This document shows, one piece after another, positions 8,176 to 15,975 of a DNA stretch of 19,477 nucleotides; the stretch's first letter is position 1; each line of letters opens with the position of its first letter. The translations under genes were made by a program, and so were the position numbers. The stretch is from JBBQTU01 sp038213005. GTDB lineage: Bacteria > Planctomycetota > Phycisphaerae > Tepidisphaerales > Tepidisphaeraceae. Below the pieces are notes generated by a model. The model was not told the origin of the DNA and ran no database searches. It saw only the letters and a list, made by a program, of their open reading frames with translations. The stretch covers positions 1 through 19,477 of the forward strand of contig JBBQTU010000053.1 in the NCBI GenBank assembly GCA_038213005.1, given 5' to 3'.

Positions 8176-9177
8176 ATGACGCAGAAGAACCCTTCATCAT
8201 CCGGCAAAGAGATCCAGCGCCAAATCACGCTGCCTCTGAGCAAGGCCGTCGAGATCGCCTGGAAAAATATCCGCATGCGCATGTCGCGCAGTTTGGTGGT
8301 CACCAGCGGCATCGTGCTGGCCCTGGCGTTCCTGATGTTCATCCTCTCCGGCGACGTCATGGTCGACGGGATGCGCCACTGGATGGAGACAGCGCCGGCT
8401 TCGCCGCAGTTTATCGCCCTCGAGAAGCAGCAGAAGGAGCTTCAGGGGCAGATTCAGGCCATTACCACCAAACTGTTTGACGCCCAGCGCTCGAAGCCGT
8501 CGGGCGACGGTAAGCCTCCTTTTGACGCCAAGGCGGTACTGGGCAACGACTTTGCCACACTTCAGCGGGAACTGGGCGCAATGCCGCTGCCCCCCGATGA
8601 TCTGACCAAGCTGCTGACAGCGCAGGCCGACCTGCTGGATGTCATGAAGAACTGGATGGCGCTGACGCGGGAGTCTCGCGCGATCAAGCAGACGCTTAGC
8701 GGCCCGCAACAACTGGCTTCGCTGATGAAGCAGAACGGTGTGCCGACTGCGGCGCGGGAGATCAAGGCCAGCAAGGTCCAGACCCGCTGGTTGGCGGGCT
8801 TGGCGCTGCTGGTGGCGTTCGCGGGCATCCTCAACGCCATGCTGATGAGCGTGACCGAGCGGTTCCGTGAAATCGGCACGATGAAGTGCCTGGGTGCCTT
8901 GGACAGCTTCATCGTGAAGCTGTTCCTGGTCGAAAGCTCCTTCCAGGGGGCGGCCGGCACCTTCATGGGCATCCTGCTGGGGCTGCTGCTGAGCCTGGCC
9001 GGGGCCAGCTCTTCCTATGGGCAGTTTGCATGGAAGATGTTCCCGGTTAAGGAAGTTTCGGTGAATGCCAGCATCTGCTTTGTGGTCGGCATCGTGCTGA
9101 CGGTCGGCGGCGCGGTCTATCCCGCGTGGCAGGCCGCCCGGATGCACCCGATCGAAGCGATGCGGGCGGACATGTGA
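8176..9177 (+). CDS. FtsX/MacB-type ABC transporter permease
   Basis: A 333-residue protein with the classic four-TM layout: TM1 at residues about 39-58, an extracytoplasmic domain of about 145 residues with helical, Gln/Leu-rich sequence, TM2 about 204-225, TM3 about 251-276 and TM4 about 297-318. The coupling segment TERFREIGTMKCLGA (residues 227-241) and the C-terminal YPAWQAARMHPIEAMR are diagnostic of the LolCE/MacB/FtsX superfamily. These permeases usually work by mechanotransmission on lipoproteins, peptides or cell-wall enzymes rather than by classical import. The extracytoplasmic domain is smaller than in MacB. Only a weak Shine-Dalgarno (AGAGCGAG) precedes the ATG. It is the probable partner of the ATPase that follows and of the giant permease. 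Confidence 0.92.
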   Translation: MTQKNPSSSGKEIQRQITLPLSKAVEIAWKNIRMRMSRSLVVTSGIVLALAFLMFILSGDVMVDGMRHWMETAPASPQFIALEKQQKELQGQIQAITTKLFDAQRSKPSGDGKPPFDAKAVLGNDFATLQRELGAMPLPPDDLTKLLTAQADLLDVMKNWMALTRESRAIKQTLSGPQQLASLMKQNGVPTAAREIKASKVQTRWLAGLALLVAFAGILNAMLMSVTERFREIGTMKCLGALDSFIVKLFLVESSFQGAAGTFMGILLGLLLSLAGASSSYGQFAWKMFPVKEVSVNASICFVVGIVLTVGGAVYPAWQAARMHPIEAMRADM

Positions 9178-9254
9178 GATAAGTCTGGATCTGCGGCTTG
9201 CGATCGAAAGACCCGGCCTCGGCCGATCGGAAAAATGATAATGGGAGAGTTCAA

Positions 9255-10025
<771 letters not shown>

Positions 10026-10080
10026 GGTCGCTCCCGTGACGGCTGATGGACGGTCAGAACTCCCTGCCGCGTGGCGGAAG

Positions 10081-10977
10081 TCACCGCATGCCTTCGCCGG
10101 CGGACCAGCACCGCTTTTGAGCAAGCTGTATTACCGTGTCCCAAAGAAGTCCGTACAGAGGCTCCCCCACAGGGTTCAACGATACGAGGGACTTGGGCCG
10201 ACTCCTGAGAATAATGCTGACGGGCTGCGAGGGTAGGAACGATCTGGCGCTGCGCTGTGTGTATTGTGACCGCATAGAGTACAGCATGGCGGCGATGGCC
10301 TTCATTCTCGTCTCTTGCGTTCTTGCCTCCCACGCCTCGCGACTATCACTCTTGATGCATCTTCCCTCGCCATCGAGCGCCACGACCGCAAAGCCGCGGG
10401 TCCAACGCTGCCTCAAGGCTGAGTCCAGGTGCTCGGCGAGGGCCGCCACGAACAGACGACTTGGCCCGTAGGTGTCGGCGTACTCATCTTCTGCCCGAAA
10501 CACGGCATCAAGCGATGCAATACGCCCCGCCTGATGTTGCTGGCGCAGCCACGCAAATGCTGACAGGTATTCGGGCTGTCCCATGATCGTGTCGATACAC
10601 GTGAGCAGCAGATGCACTTGGCATGCCTCGATATCCCAATCCGCGCCGGCGAAGTCATGCCCCCACATATTAAGCGAGGGCGCTTCAGGCACCGTATCGT
10701 CACGCAGCGTGTGGATGGAACTCGTCGTCTTCTGCTCGTTGCGGAATTGGGTCTTGATCGTGTCAAGATGGTCGATGAACTTCAGGCGTTCCACGACGAC
10801 CAGAAGCCCTTGTCTCTGGGAGGCATCCGTGATCGCGCTGAACCTCTTCTTTACCTCATCAAGTGGCTGCTGTGGGAACAAATACCTCTGCACATCCGGG
10901 CCCGGCTGCGGCGTCTCGATGGAGGCCTGCGCGTGGGCGGTGTTGGGATCCCATCTGTCGTCGGTTTGGTCTGCCAT
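10081..10977 (-). CDS. Hypothetical protein with faint HEPN-like pattern
   Basis: A 298-residue soluble protein. The open frame extends to 11085, but AGGAG seven bases upstream of the ATG at 10977 fixes the start; the extra residues are Arg/Ser-rich and overlap the upstream gene. I do not recognise the family with confidence. A helix CQVHLLLTCIDTIMGQ in the middle and a late segment AMLYSMRSQYTQR resemble the architecture of HEPN/ApeA-like proteins, in which an RxxxxH motif ends a similar helix. Here the His position is Gln, so ribonuclease activity would not be expected even if the relation is real. The protein is convergent with the ABC operon and 79 bp downstream of the GIY-YIG gene, with which it may be co-transcribed. 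Confidence 0.6.
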   Translation of the reverse strand: MADQTDDRWDPNTAHAQASIETPQPGPDVQRYLFPQQPLDEVKKRFSAITDASQRQGLLVVVERLKFIDHLDTIKTQFRNEQKTTSSIHTLRDDTVPEAPSLNMWGHDFAGADWDIEACQVHLLLTCIDTIMGQPEYLSAFAWLRQQHQAGRIASLDAVFRAEDEYADTYGPSRLFVAALAEHLDSALRQRWTRGFAVVALDGEGRCIKSDSREAWEARTQETRMKAIAAMLYSMRSQYTQRSARSFLPSQPVSIILRSRPKSLVSLNPVGEPLYGLLWDTVIQLAQKRCWSAGEGMR

Positions 10978-11056
10978 CCTGTATCTCCTGTGGTAAGCTG
11001 GCGTTGCCTTTGTTCCGGTCGCGCCAGATGATGCGCCCCTCGAGGCGGCGATCGCT

Positions 11057-11323
11057 CTACGAGAGTCTCGCGTCTGCGAGCACAAGTCGCCTGAGTTCCT
11101 CGCGTCCCTTGCCGGTCTTGAAAAACATCTCCTGCCTCACTGCATCACTCCGACTGGCATGCGCTTCGGAGTGGACCAGTATCCAAGGCGCACCATGGCG
11201 AGTGGATTTGGATTCCCCGCCGTTGTGTCGCTGAAGGCGGTCAGTAAGGTTGCCGGTGAAACCGACATACAATCGGCCGGTGACGGTGCTTCGCAGGACG
11301 TAGACGTGGAATTGCTGCTCCAC
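11057..11323 (-). CDS. GIY-YIG domain protein (UPF0213/YhbQ-like size)
   Basis: An 88-residue stand-alone GIY-YIG fold. The paired strands are VYVLRS (residues 7-12) and LYVGFTG (18-24), followed by the conserved Arg in DRLQRHN (R29) and the helix VRQEMFFKTGKGREEL with the metal-binding Glu (E65). The domain length is normal and the motifs intact, so nuclease activity on DNA is plausible, though small GIY-YIG proteins of this class have poorly defined roles. The start is the GTG at 11323, only four bases beyond the 3' end of tRNA-Pro on the same strand. There is no room for a normal ribosome binding site outside the tRNA, and no alternative start lies between it and the first strand. Confidence 0.85.
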   Translation of the reverse strand: MEQQFHVYVLRSTVTGRLYVGFTGNLTDRLQRHNGGESKSTRHGAPWILVHSEAHASRSDAVRQEMFFKTGKGREELRRLVLADARLS

Positions 11324-11326
11324 AAA

Positions 11327-11400
<74 letters not shown>

Positions 11401-11407
11401 GACTATT

Positions 11408-11448
11408 CAGTTGTCATTTCCATCAGGTCAGTCGTCATTCCCATCAGG
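11408..11448. repeat. Two tandem 20-bp imperfect repeats upstream of tRNA-Pro
   Basis: Bases 11408-11427 and 11429-11448 match at 18 of 20 positions, with a 21-bp period. They lie between the tRNA gene and its decayed copy, within the expected promoter region of the tRNA. Their function is unknown. Confidence 0.85.
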
Positions 11449-11507
11449 CAGCGAACCGCGACCTGTCGCCCGGGCGAACCGCTCTACCAAGCTGAGCTAC
11501 ACCTAGG
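11443..11507 (-). pseudogene. Decayed tRNA-Pro-like copy
   Basis: Bases 11480-11503 are identical over 24 bp to 11374-11397, the D-arm and 5' part of the intact tRNA-Pro. The similarity continues weakly into the variable and T-arm region (AGGTCGC, then GGTTC, then CCTG). The anticodon arm is two bases short and does not pair well, and the acceptor strands do not match, so it should not fold into a working tRNA. It is probably a relic of a tandem tRNA duplication or of a recombination event at the tRNA. Confidence 0.6.
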
Positions 11508-11536
11508 ATGCGATGTCCAACTGTCCTGCAATCTAA

Positions 11537-11560
11537 CTTCCGTCGCTTAGCCGACGGGAG
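11537..11560. repeat. Hairpin, 9-bp stem with 6-nt loop
   Basis: The arms CTTCCGTCG (11537-11545) and CGACGGGAG (11552-11560) pair with one G-U and enclose CTTAGC. No T-run follows on either strand, so this is not a standard intrinsic terminator. A role in the upstream part of the tRNA transcript cannot be excluded. Confidence 0.6.
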
Positions 11561-11608
11561 CGGAGAGTCTACTCTAAGCAAACGGGGTTGCAAGAGGAGC
11601 TAGGGACG

Positions 11609-11649
11609 ACATATCAGACGCAACATTGTCGGACAAAACATATCAGACG
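11609..11649. repeat. 12-bp direct repeat pair
   Basis: ACATATCAGACG occurs at 11609-11620 and 11638-11649, 29 bp apart start to start. Both are AT-richer than the surroundings. No transposase or terminal inverted repeat is nearby, so its origin is unknown. Confidence 0.7.
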
Positions 11650-11708
11650 GAGCCGGGGCCTGTGGTTTCTGGTTGTCTGGCGGATCGGGAGTTGGGGGTG
11701 GTCCTCCC

Positions 11709-11748
11709 GGCGGCATGCCGCCTCGTCAAAGCGGTGGCATGCCACCGC
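11709..11748. repeat. Two adjacent perfect GCATGC-centred palindromes
   Basis: GGCGGCATGCCGCC (11709-11722) and GCGGTGGCATGCCACCGC (11731-11748) are both perfect inverted repeats sharing the core GGCATGCC, eight bases apart. They could be REP-like intergenic palindromes or a protein-binding site. The distance of about 380 bp to the ffh start makes an ffh operator unlikely. Confidence 0.8.
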
Positions 11749-11982
11749 ACTCCAAAGTGGCGGCAGTCGCGACGTTTGTGCCATTGTTGCCGTAGGGCAG
11801 GCCCCCCAACCACAGCGACCTGAGTGGTGAAGTCGAGCGAGCGCATAGAGTGAGTGGCACGGCCGCGAGATGCCAGTTTCCGGCGTGGCGTAGTGGGTCC
11901 AGTAGCTGGAGCGGAATCCGCCCCGCGATCGAGACGAACGCGACTCGCGAAGTCTCCAGGTTCGAGTGCGATGCCGCAGGAA

Positions 11983-12001
11983 GCAGGCCGGGGCGGCCTG
12001 C
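11983..12001. repeat. Inverted repeat, 8-bp stem with GGG loop
   Basis: GCAGGCCG (11983-11990) and CGGCCTGC (11994-12001) are perfect complements separated by three bases. No T-run follows. It lies about 70 bp upstream of the predicted ffh promoter. Confidence 0.6.
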
Positions 12002-12073
12002 CTACTTGGGGGTGGGCAGAGCCATCAGAGCCCAAGGGTATCCGCCTTGGTGGCGATTTGTCTGGCGGGGGCG

Positions 12074-12102
12074 GTGACAAATGGGCGGTGGCCCGCCATA
12101 AT
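12074..12102 (+). promoter_or_regulatory. Predicted sigma70-type promoter of ffh
   Basis: A -35 box GTGACA (12074-12079) and a -10 box CATAAT (12097-12102) are separated by exactly 17 bases; each differs from consensus by one base. Transcription would start near 12109 and give a very short leader that still includes GAGG at 12117-12120. The octamer GGGCGGTG occurs twice (12068-12075 and 12083-12090), overlapping the -35 box and the spacer. Confidence 0.6.
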
Positions 12103-12125
12103 CCACCCTCGCTTTTGAGGTAACT

Positions 12126-13595
12126 ATGCTTGATGCACTGTCTGACAAATTGAACGGCGTTTTCCGGTCCCTTTCCGGCCGGGGCAAGATCTCTGAGGAG
12201 AACGTCCGCGACGCGATGCGGGATGTTCGCACGGCCCTGCTGGAGGCGGATGTCAACTACCAGGTCGTCAAGGACTTCTGCGACCGCTGCCAGGAGAAGG
12301 CACTGGGCGAGGAAGTCATCAAGGCCCTGCAGCCCGGGCAGGTGATGGTCAAGATCGTCTATGACGAGCTTGTGAACCTCATGGGCCCGGTGGACACGAA
12401 GATCTATTACGTCCAGCCCGGCCCGACCGTGATCATGATGTGCGGCCTGCAGGGATCAGGCAAAACCACCACCGCCGGCAAGCTCGCGATGCTGCTGCTG
12501 AGCCAGGGACATCACCCGATGCTCTGCGCTGCGGACTTGCAGCGCCCCGCGGCAGTGCATCAGCTTCGCACGCTGGGCGAGCAGGTGGGCGTTCCGGTTT
12601 ACTTTGATGAGGCCAAGGTCGCCGAGCACGGACAGGTGGGCAAGACAGCGGCCGTCGCTGTCTGCCGGGCTGCGATCAACGAAGCCCGCAAGACCGGGCG
12701 CGATGTCGTGATCATCGACACGGCCGGGCGACTGCACATCGACGACGACCTGATGGCCGAACTGAAGGACATCAACTCGCAGCTCCAGGTGCACCAGATA
12801 TTCCTGGTTCTGGACGCGATGAGCGGGCAGGATGCGGTCAATAGCGCCAAGGCGTTTAACGAGCAGCTCGAACTGGACGGGTTGATCCTGACCAAGTTCG
12901 ATTCGGATACCCGCGGCGGCGCTCTGCTGTCGGCGAAGATGGTCACGGGTAAGCCGGTGAAGTTTTTGGGCGTGGGCGAGAAGCTGGATCGGCTGGAAGA
13001 GTTCCGCGCCGAGGGCATGGCCCAGCGCATCCTGGGCATGGGCGACGTCGTGGGCCTGGTCCAGGACGCGATGACCAAGTTCGACCAGGAGGAAACGGAA
13101 AAACTGCAGGAGAAGATGCTCAAGGGCACGCTCACCTTGAACGACTTCATGGCGCAGATGGCCCAGGTGCGCAAGCTCGGGCCGTTGTCGAAGGTGATGA
13201 ACATGCTGCCGGGCATGTCGAGCCTCGGGAGGCAACTGAACCTCAACGAAGGCGACATGGAGCGGCAGGTCAATCGCATGCAGGCGATCTATCAGTCGAT
13301 GAACAAGAAGGAGCGACTGAAGCCGGATGTGATTGAACACGCCCGCCGCCGCCGCATCGCACAGGGTGCCGGCGTTCAGCCGCACGAAGTGGCCCAGTTG
13401 ATCAAGCAATTTGAAGCCGCCCGCGACATGATGCGCGCCATGGGCGGCGCTGGCATGATGGGCAAAATGGGAATGATGAAGAACCTCATGTCCGGCGGCC
13501 TGGCCGGGCTGGGGGCAGGCGGAGGCGGCATGCTTCGCACCAAGAAGAGCGGGTTCATGGAGAAGAAGGACCGTAACAAGAAGAAGCGACGCTAG
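12126..13595 (+). CDS. ffh: Signal recognition particle protein Ffh (SRP54)
   Basis: A 489-residue protein of normal family length. It is the GTPase that binds SRP RNA and signal sequences of nascent membrane and secreted proteins and delivers them to FtsY. The N domain covers residues about 1-95. The G domain has G1 GLQGSGKTT (107-115), ADLQRPAA (136-143), G3 DTAGR (198-202) and G4 TKFD (256-259). The Met-rich M domain covers about 300-440 and includes RRRRIAQGAGV, which binds SRP RNA. The tail is Gly/Met-rich and ends in a basic KKKRR. GAGG at 12117-12120 lies five bases before the ATG. It is preceded by its own likely promoter and followed after 10 bp by a membrane protein gene. G4 reads TKFDSD where TKLDGD is usual, a mild variation that keeps the specificity Asp. 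Confidence 0.98.
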   Translation: MLDALSDKLNGVFRSLSGRGKISEENVRDAMRDVRTALLEADVNYQVVKDFCDRCQEKALGEEVIKALQPGQVMVKIVYDELVNLMGPVDTKIYYVQPGPTVIMMCGLQGSGKTTTAGKLAMLLLSQGHHPMLCAADLQRPAAVHQLRTLGEQVGVPVYFDEAKVAEHGQVGKTAAVAVCRAAINEARKTGRDVVIIDTAGRLHIDDDLMAELKDINSQLQVHQIFLVLDAMSGQDAVNSAKAFNEQLELDGLILTKFDSDTRGGALLSAKMVTGKPVKFLGVGEKLDRLEEFRAEGMAQRILGMGDVVGLVQDAMTKFDQEETEKLQEKMLKGTLTLNDFMAQMAQVRKLGPLSKVMNMLPGMSSLGRQLNLNEGDMERQVNRMQAIYQSMNKKERLKPDVIEHARRRRIAQGAGVQPHEVAQLIKQFEAARDMMRAMGGAGMMGKMGMMKNLMSGGLAGLGAGGGGMLRTKKSGFMEKKDRNKKKRR

Positions 13596-13605
13596 GCGTC
13601 TGGCA

Positions 13606-14676
13606 ATGCTGTCAATCACCGGACCAAACTGGGCTGTGCTGCTGGGTCTGCTCGCGGCGGCCGCCTTCTGTGGCTCGCTGGCGAGTTGGGGGTTGTCACA
13701 CGCGCTGGGGATCAGCGGCAGGCAGACCGTGGGCCCGGCCACAGCACTGGTGGCCTGGCTGCCCACGGCGCTGTGCGTGCTAGTGGCGATGGTGCTCGGT
13801 CAGCCAACGGTGGCAGTGACGCTTATCTACGCAACGAGCCTCGCGGCCGTCACGGCCATTCTGGGTGGGGCATTACTGCTGGCGCCTCACTCGGAGGATG
13901 CTGCAGCGATGCAGAGACCGGCCGACTCATCGGCGATGCTGTCGTTGGGGCTCCCGATGGCGATGCTGGTCTGGCTGATCGGGTTCTCCGGCAACATCAC
14001 GCCGGCTTCGGCCCTCGCCCTGCTGATCGCCGCAGTGGCGGCACTGGATGCCTGGGCGCATGACAAGCAAGCCCCGGCTGCGGAAGCTCTCGGCGGCCGG
14101 GGTGCCGCTGCGTCCGCGCCGTTTCGCGTGATCGAGGCGCTTGTTGCCGTGGCACTGGGACTGGGTGGCGCGTGGGCGGCCGTGGCGTTCACCCAGCAGG
14201 CGGCCAATCCCCTGATGCGCATCTCGCCCGAGTTGCTGGTGGTGACGCCGCTGGGACCGCTGCTGCTGTTGCCATTGTACAACCGGGCGGTCAGCCACGC
14301 TCGACGCGGGCGGCCGAGTTCATCCGTGGCGCTTGCACTGGGCGTGGTGGTGCTGAACATGGGGATCCTGCTGCCACTGACGGCAGTGGTGCGGCATCTG
14401 ATCCCCCCGCTGCTCGCGCTGGCTGGACCCGGCGCAACCACGGCCCCGGCCACCACGGGCGCCGCGGCTACGGCCGCAGAGTTCAGCCCGCACATGTCGC
14501 TGCTGGGCATCCCACTGTTGCTGTGGCGTCTGGACAACCTGCTGCTGGTGCTGGTGGCGCTGACGATGTTTGGCGTGAGACTGGGCTACTATCGCCCCAG
14601 CCGTCGAATGGGCGTGGCGCTGCTGATGCTGTACGCCGGCTACTTTATGATGACAGTCGTGATGCGCCTGGCATAG
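13606..14676 (+). CDS. Polytopic membrane protein, degenerate cation/Ca2+ exchanger-like
   Basis: A 356-residue, very Ala/Leu/Val-rich protein with about 10 hydrophobic segments in two similar halves. Each half follows the plan of CaCA (Na+/Ca2+ exchanger) proteins: helix, alpha-repeat-like pair (residues about 42-94 and 205-265), and a closing helix. The end RLGYYRPSRRMGVALLMLYA is very like the last TM of that family. The key GTSLPE-type motif is absent in both halves (AWLPTALC and GPLLLLPL stand in its place), so ion exchange by the known mechanism is doubtful. An Ala/Thr-rich loop (residues about 274-292) interrupts the second half. It starts 10 bp after ffh with only a weak ribosome binding site, so translation may be coupled to ffh. 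The alternative is an unrelated membrane protein. Confidence 0.6.
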   Translation: MLSITGPNWAVLLGLLAAAAFCGSLASWGLSHALGISGRQTVGPATALVAWLPTALCVLVAMVLGQPTVAVTLIYATSLAAVTAILGGALLLAPHSEDAAAMQRPADSSAMLSLGLPMAMLVWLIGFSGNITPASALALLIAAVAALDAWAHDKQAPAAEALGGRGAAASAPFRVIEALVAVALGLGGAWAAVAFTQQAANPLMRISPELLVVTPLGPLLLLPLYNRAVSHARRGRPSSSVALALGVVVLNMGILLPLTAVVRHLIPPLLALAGPGATTAPATTGAAATAAEFSPHMSLLGIPLLLWRLDNLLLVLVALTMFGVRLGYYRPSRRMGVALLMLYAGYFMMTVVMRLA

Positions 14677-14791
14677 CGGCGGCAATTGCCCCGATCGATC
14701 GCATGGTGGATCTCGCCGCCCACGACGCTTCTCGCTCGTCTAGCCATCCCAAGAGCAGACCAGGCTGAAGGTTGACGTCTAATGTGCGATG
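14677..14791. other. Short gap between convergent genes
   Basis: This 115-bp gap separates the ends of the exchanger-like gene and the zinc-ribbon gene. It contains the palindrome GGCAATTGCC (14681-14690) and GATCGATC (14693-14700), but no stem-loop followed by a T-run on either strand. Terminators here are therefore not identified. Confidence 0.5.
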
Positions 14792-15022
14792 TCACCGTTT
14801 CGTTTCTCCAACTCCTCCGCTTTCTCGGCTGCCTCCTGTTGAAATCCCGATTCGAACATGAGCAAGCGGAGATCGCAGAGCCATGCGGTGGGGTTGGGCC
14901 TGAGAACTGCGGCGCAGCTCCGCCACTTGGGAGAGCATACACCGGGGGCACAGGCCCATGGTGCGAGCGTCGGCGGCCAATGGGTATCCGCATTCCCGGC
15001 ATTGGGGTGTGTCGTCGCCCAT
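14792..15022 (-). CDS. Small orphan zinc-ribbon protein
   Basis: A 76-residue protein. Residues 8-28 form a four-Cys ribbon, CRECG followed after 13 residues by CPRC, with the text PLAADA and GLCPRCM between and around them. Planctomycetes and relatives often carry this ribbon at the N-terminus of large proteins such as serine/threonine kinases. Here the protein ends about 48 residues later in a Ser/Arg/Gly-rich tail, so it is either a genuine small protein or the remnant of a truncated larger gene. AGGAG at 15026-15030 sits three bases before the ATG at 15022; the frame is open to 15067, but that start lacks such a site. It lies 75 bp downstream of the two-TM gene on the same strand. Confidence 0.55.
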   Translation of the reverse strand: MGDDTPQCRECGYPLAADARTMGLCPRCMLSQVAELRRSSQAQPHRMALRSPLAHVRIGISTGGSRESGGVGETKR

Positions 15023-15097
15023 TATCTCCTGTCTGTGTTGCCGATTCCCTCGCTCCTGAATCAGCAAGCAATTTCCTACTGTCTTCCGGGGCAGGGC

Positions 15098-15355
15098 CTA
15101 AAAATGGTACCCATTGCGTTCCCTGTCGGATTTCCCGCCCAGGAACATGAGAACCAATCCAAAGCCGATCAGCATGACGCCAGCGACGATCGCGCGATTT
15201 CTGCTATATCGAGTGAATGCCAAACTGTGAGATACACCGAGATACACCACGACCGCTCCGGCCAACGCAACCAGCGCGCCACATCCAACGCGAATCCACC
15301 ACGCCTGATCCAGCCACCATTCCAAGAGCCAGCCCGACTTTGGGTCCTCGTCCAT
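15098..15355 (-). CDS. Small two-TM membrane protein
   Basis: An 85-residue protein. Two strong hydrophobic segments (around VGCGALVALAGAVVVYLG and AIVAGVMLIGFGLVLMFLGG) are joined by a short Arg/Ser-containing loop. The N-terminus is acidic and Trp-rich (DEDPKSGWLLEWWLDQAWW). A GGGGGAG sequence just before the ATG at 15355 selects this start over the longer frame to 15403. It lies 26 bp downstream of the signal-peptide protein, so it is probably co-transcribed with it and with the giant repeat protein. No family is recognised. Confidence 0.65.
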   Translation of the reverse strand: MDEDPKSGWLLEWWLDQAWWIRVGCGALVALAGAVVVYLGVSHSLAFTRYSRNRAIVAGVMLIGFGLVLMFLGGKSDRERNGYHF

Positions 15356-15381
15356 TGCTCCCCCATGCCAAACCGGCCGGA

Positions 15382-15951
15382 TCACTGCGCACCAGCGATC
15401 CACTTACCGGAGGCGAAGTCAAAGTGGTACGGTTTGCCCTCAATCTCAATCATCGGATTGCCCTCTGGTCCGTCGTCGCCTGGAACCCTCGCCGCCTTCC
15501 TCATCGGCACCCATTTTCCGCTAACGTAGGCCCGAGGCCCCAGCTCGCCATCCAGCAACGGCCAATCGCCAACAGTCGTCCTGCGGTCGAATACGCCATC
15601 AGCATCCAGATCAACCCACCATGCAACACGTGGTGTTGGCCCCAGACCGTCATTGGAGCGTGCGTAGGTGACCTGCGGCGGCTTTTCCTGGTCGCGAAAC
15701 TCCAATTTCAGATTGATTCCCCGTTTGTATGAATCAATCTGCACCGACACCACGTTGCCATTCGCTCTCTTGACAGCCACTACGGTACCTGTCTGCTTAT
15801 CGTGCAAGAGCACGTCGCCGTAGACTTTGTCTACACTGCCCATGAGCAGACGATCCTGTTCTCCGCGGTCGTTGCCACAGACCATCGTCACTAGGCCAAC
15901 GAGGCCAATTCCTATCGAGAGCCACGCACAGATTCTCATTCCGGGATGCAT
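15382..15951 (-). CDS. Secreted or membrane-anchored hypothetical protein with EF-hand-like Asp loop
   Basis: A 189-residue protein. Residues about 5-27 form a signal peptide or anchor (ICAWLSIGIGLVGLVTMVC). The Cys at its end is a possible lipidation site, although the preceding residues (TMV) fit a lipobox poorly. The mature part is beta-like and polar. The WWVDLDADGVFDRRTT segment has the DxDxDG spacing of a calcium-binding loop, but only one copy is present. The C-terminus (YHFDFASGKW) ends without a membrane anchor. AAGGAG six bases before the ATG at 15951 is an excellent ribosome binding site. It starts 24 bp after the giant repeat protein's stop, so the two are very probably one transcription unit. 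The function is unknown; a partner or immunity role for the upstream protein is only a hypothesis. Confidence 0.75.
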   Translation of the reverse strand: MHPGMRICAWLSIGIGLVGLVTMVCGNDRGEQDRLLMGSVDKVYGDVLLHDKQTGTVVAVKRANGNVVSVQIDSYKRGINLKLEFRDQEKPPQVTYARSNDGLGPTPRVAWWVDLDADGVFDRRTTVGDWPLLDGELGPRAYVSGKWVPMRKAARVPGDDGPEGNPMIEIEGKPYHFDFASGKWIAGAQ

Positions 15952-15975
15952 TTAGTGCTCCTTGCTGGAAAGTTC

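Larger units (their letters stand above)
11508..12073. other. Intergenic region without a convincing gene
   Basis: The open frames here are short, lack ribosome binding sites and show no recognisable protein pattern. The region contains a nine-pair hairpin at 11537-11560, a 12-bp direct repeat at 11609/11638, two perfect palindromes at 11709-11748, and an inverted repeat at 11983-12001. These are listed separately. Confidence 0.6.

Noticed and set aside
10026..10080. Intrinsic terminator between the convergent ABC and hypothetical genes
   Set aside because: No stable stem-loop followed by a T-run was found on either strand.
11873..11980. tRNA-like pieces (GTAGTGG and GGTTCGAG)
   Set aside because: The acceptor strands do not pair, and no anticodon arm of proper size forms between the pieces.
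11940..12001. SRP RNA-like text (AGGAAGCAG) just upstream of ffh
   Set aside because: The conserved domain IV core with the CCGGAAGG tetraloop stem is missing, and no flanking complementary helix is seen. The motif is too short to support an ffs gene.
11643..12080. Open frames on both strands upstream of ffh (up to 145 codons)
   Set aside because: They are Arg/Pro/Ser-rich, have no ribosome binding site and no recognisable motif, and they run through the palindromes and the promoter.
12456..13766. Minus-strand open frame of 436 codons opposite ffh
   Set aside because: It has a His/Leu/Gln-rich shadow composition and lies antisense to a certain ffh gene.
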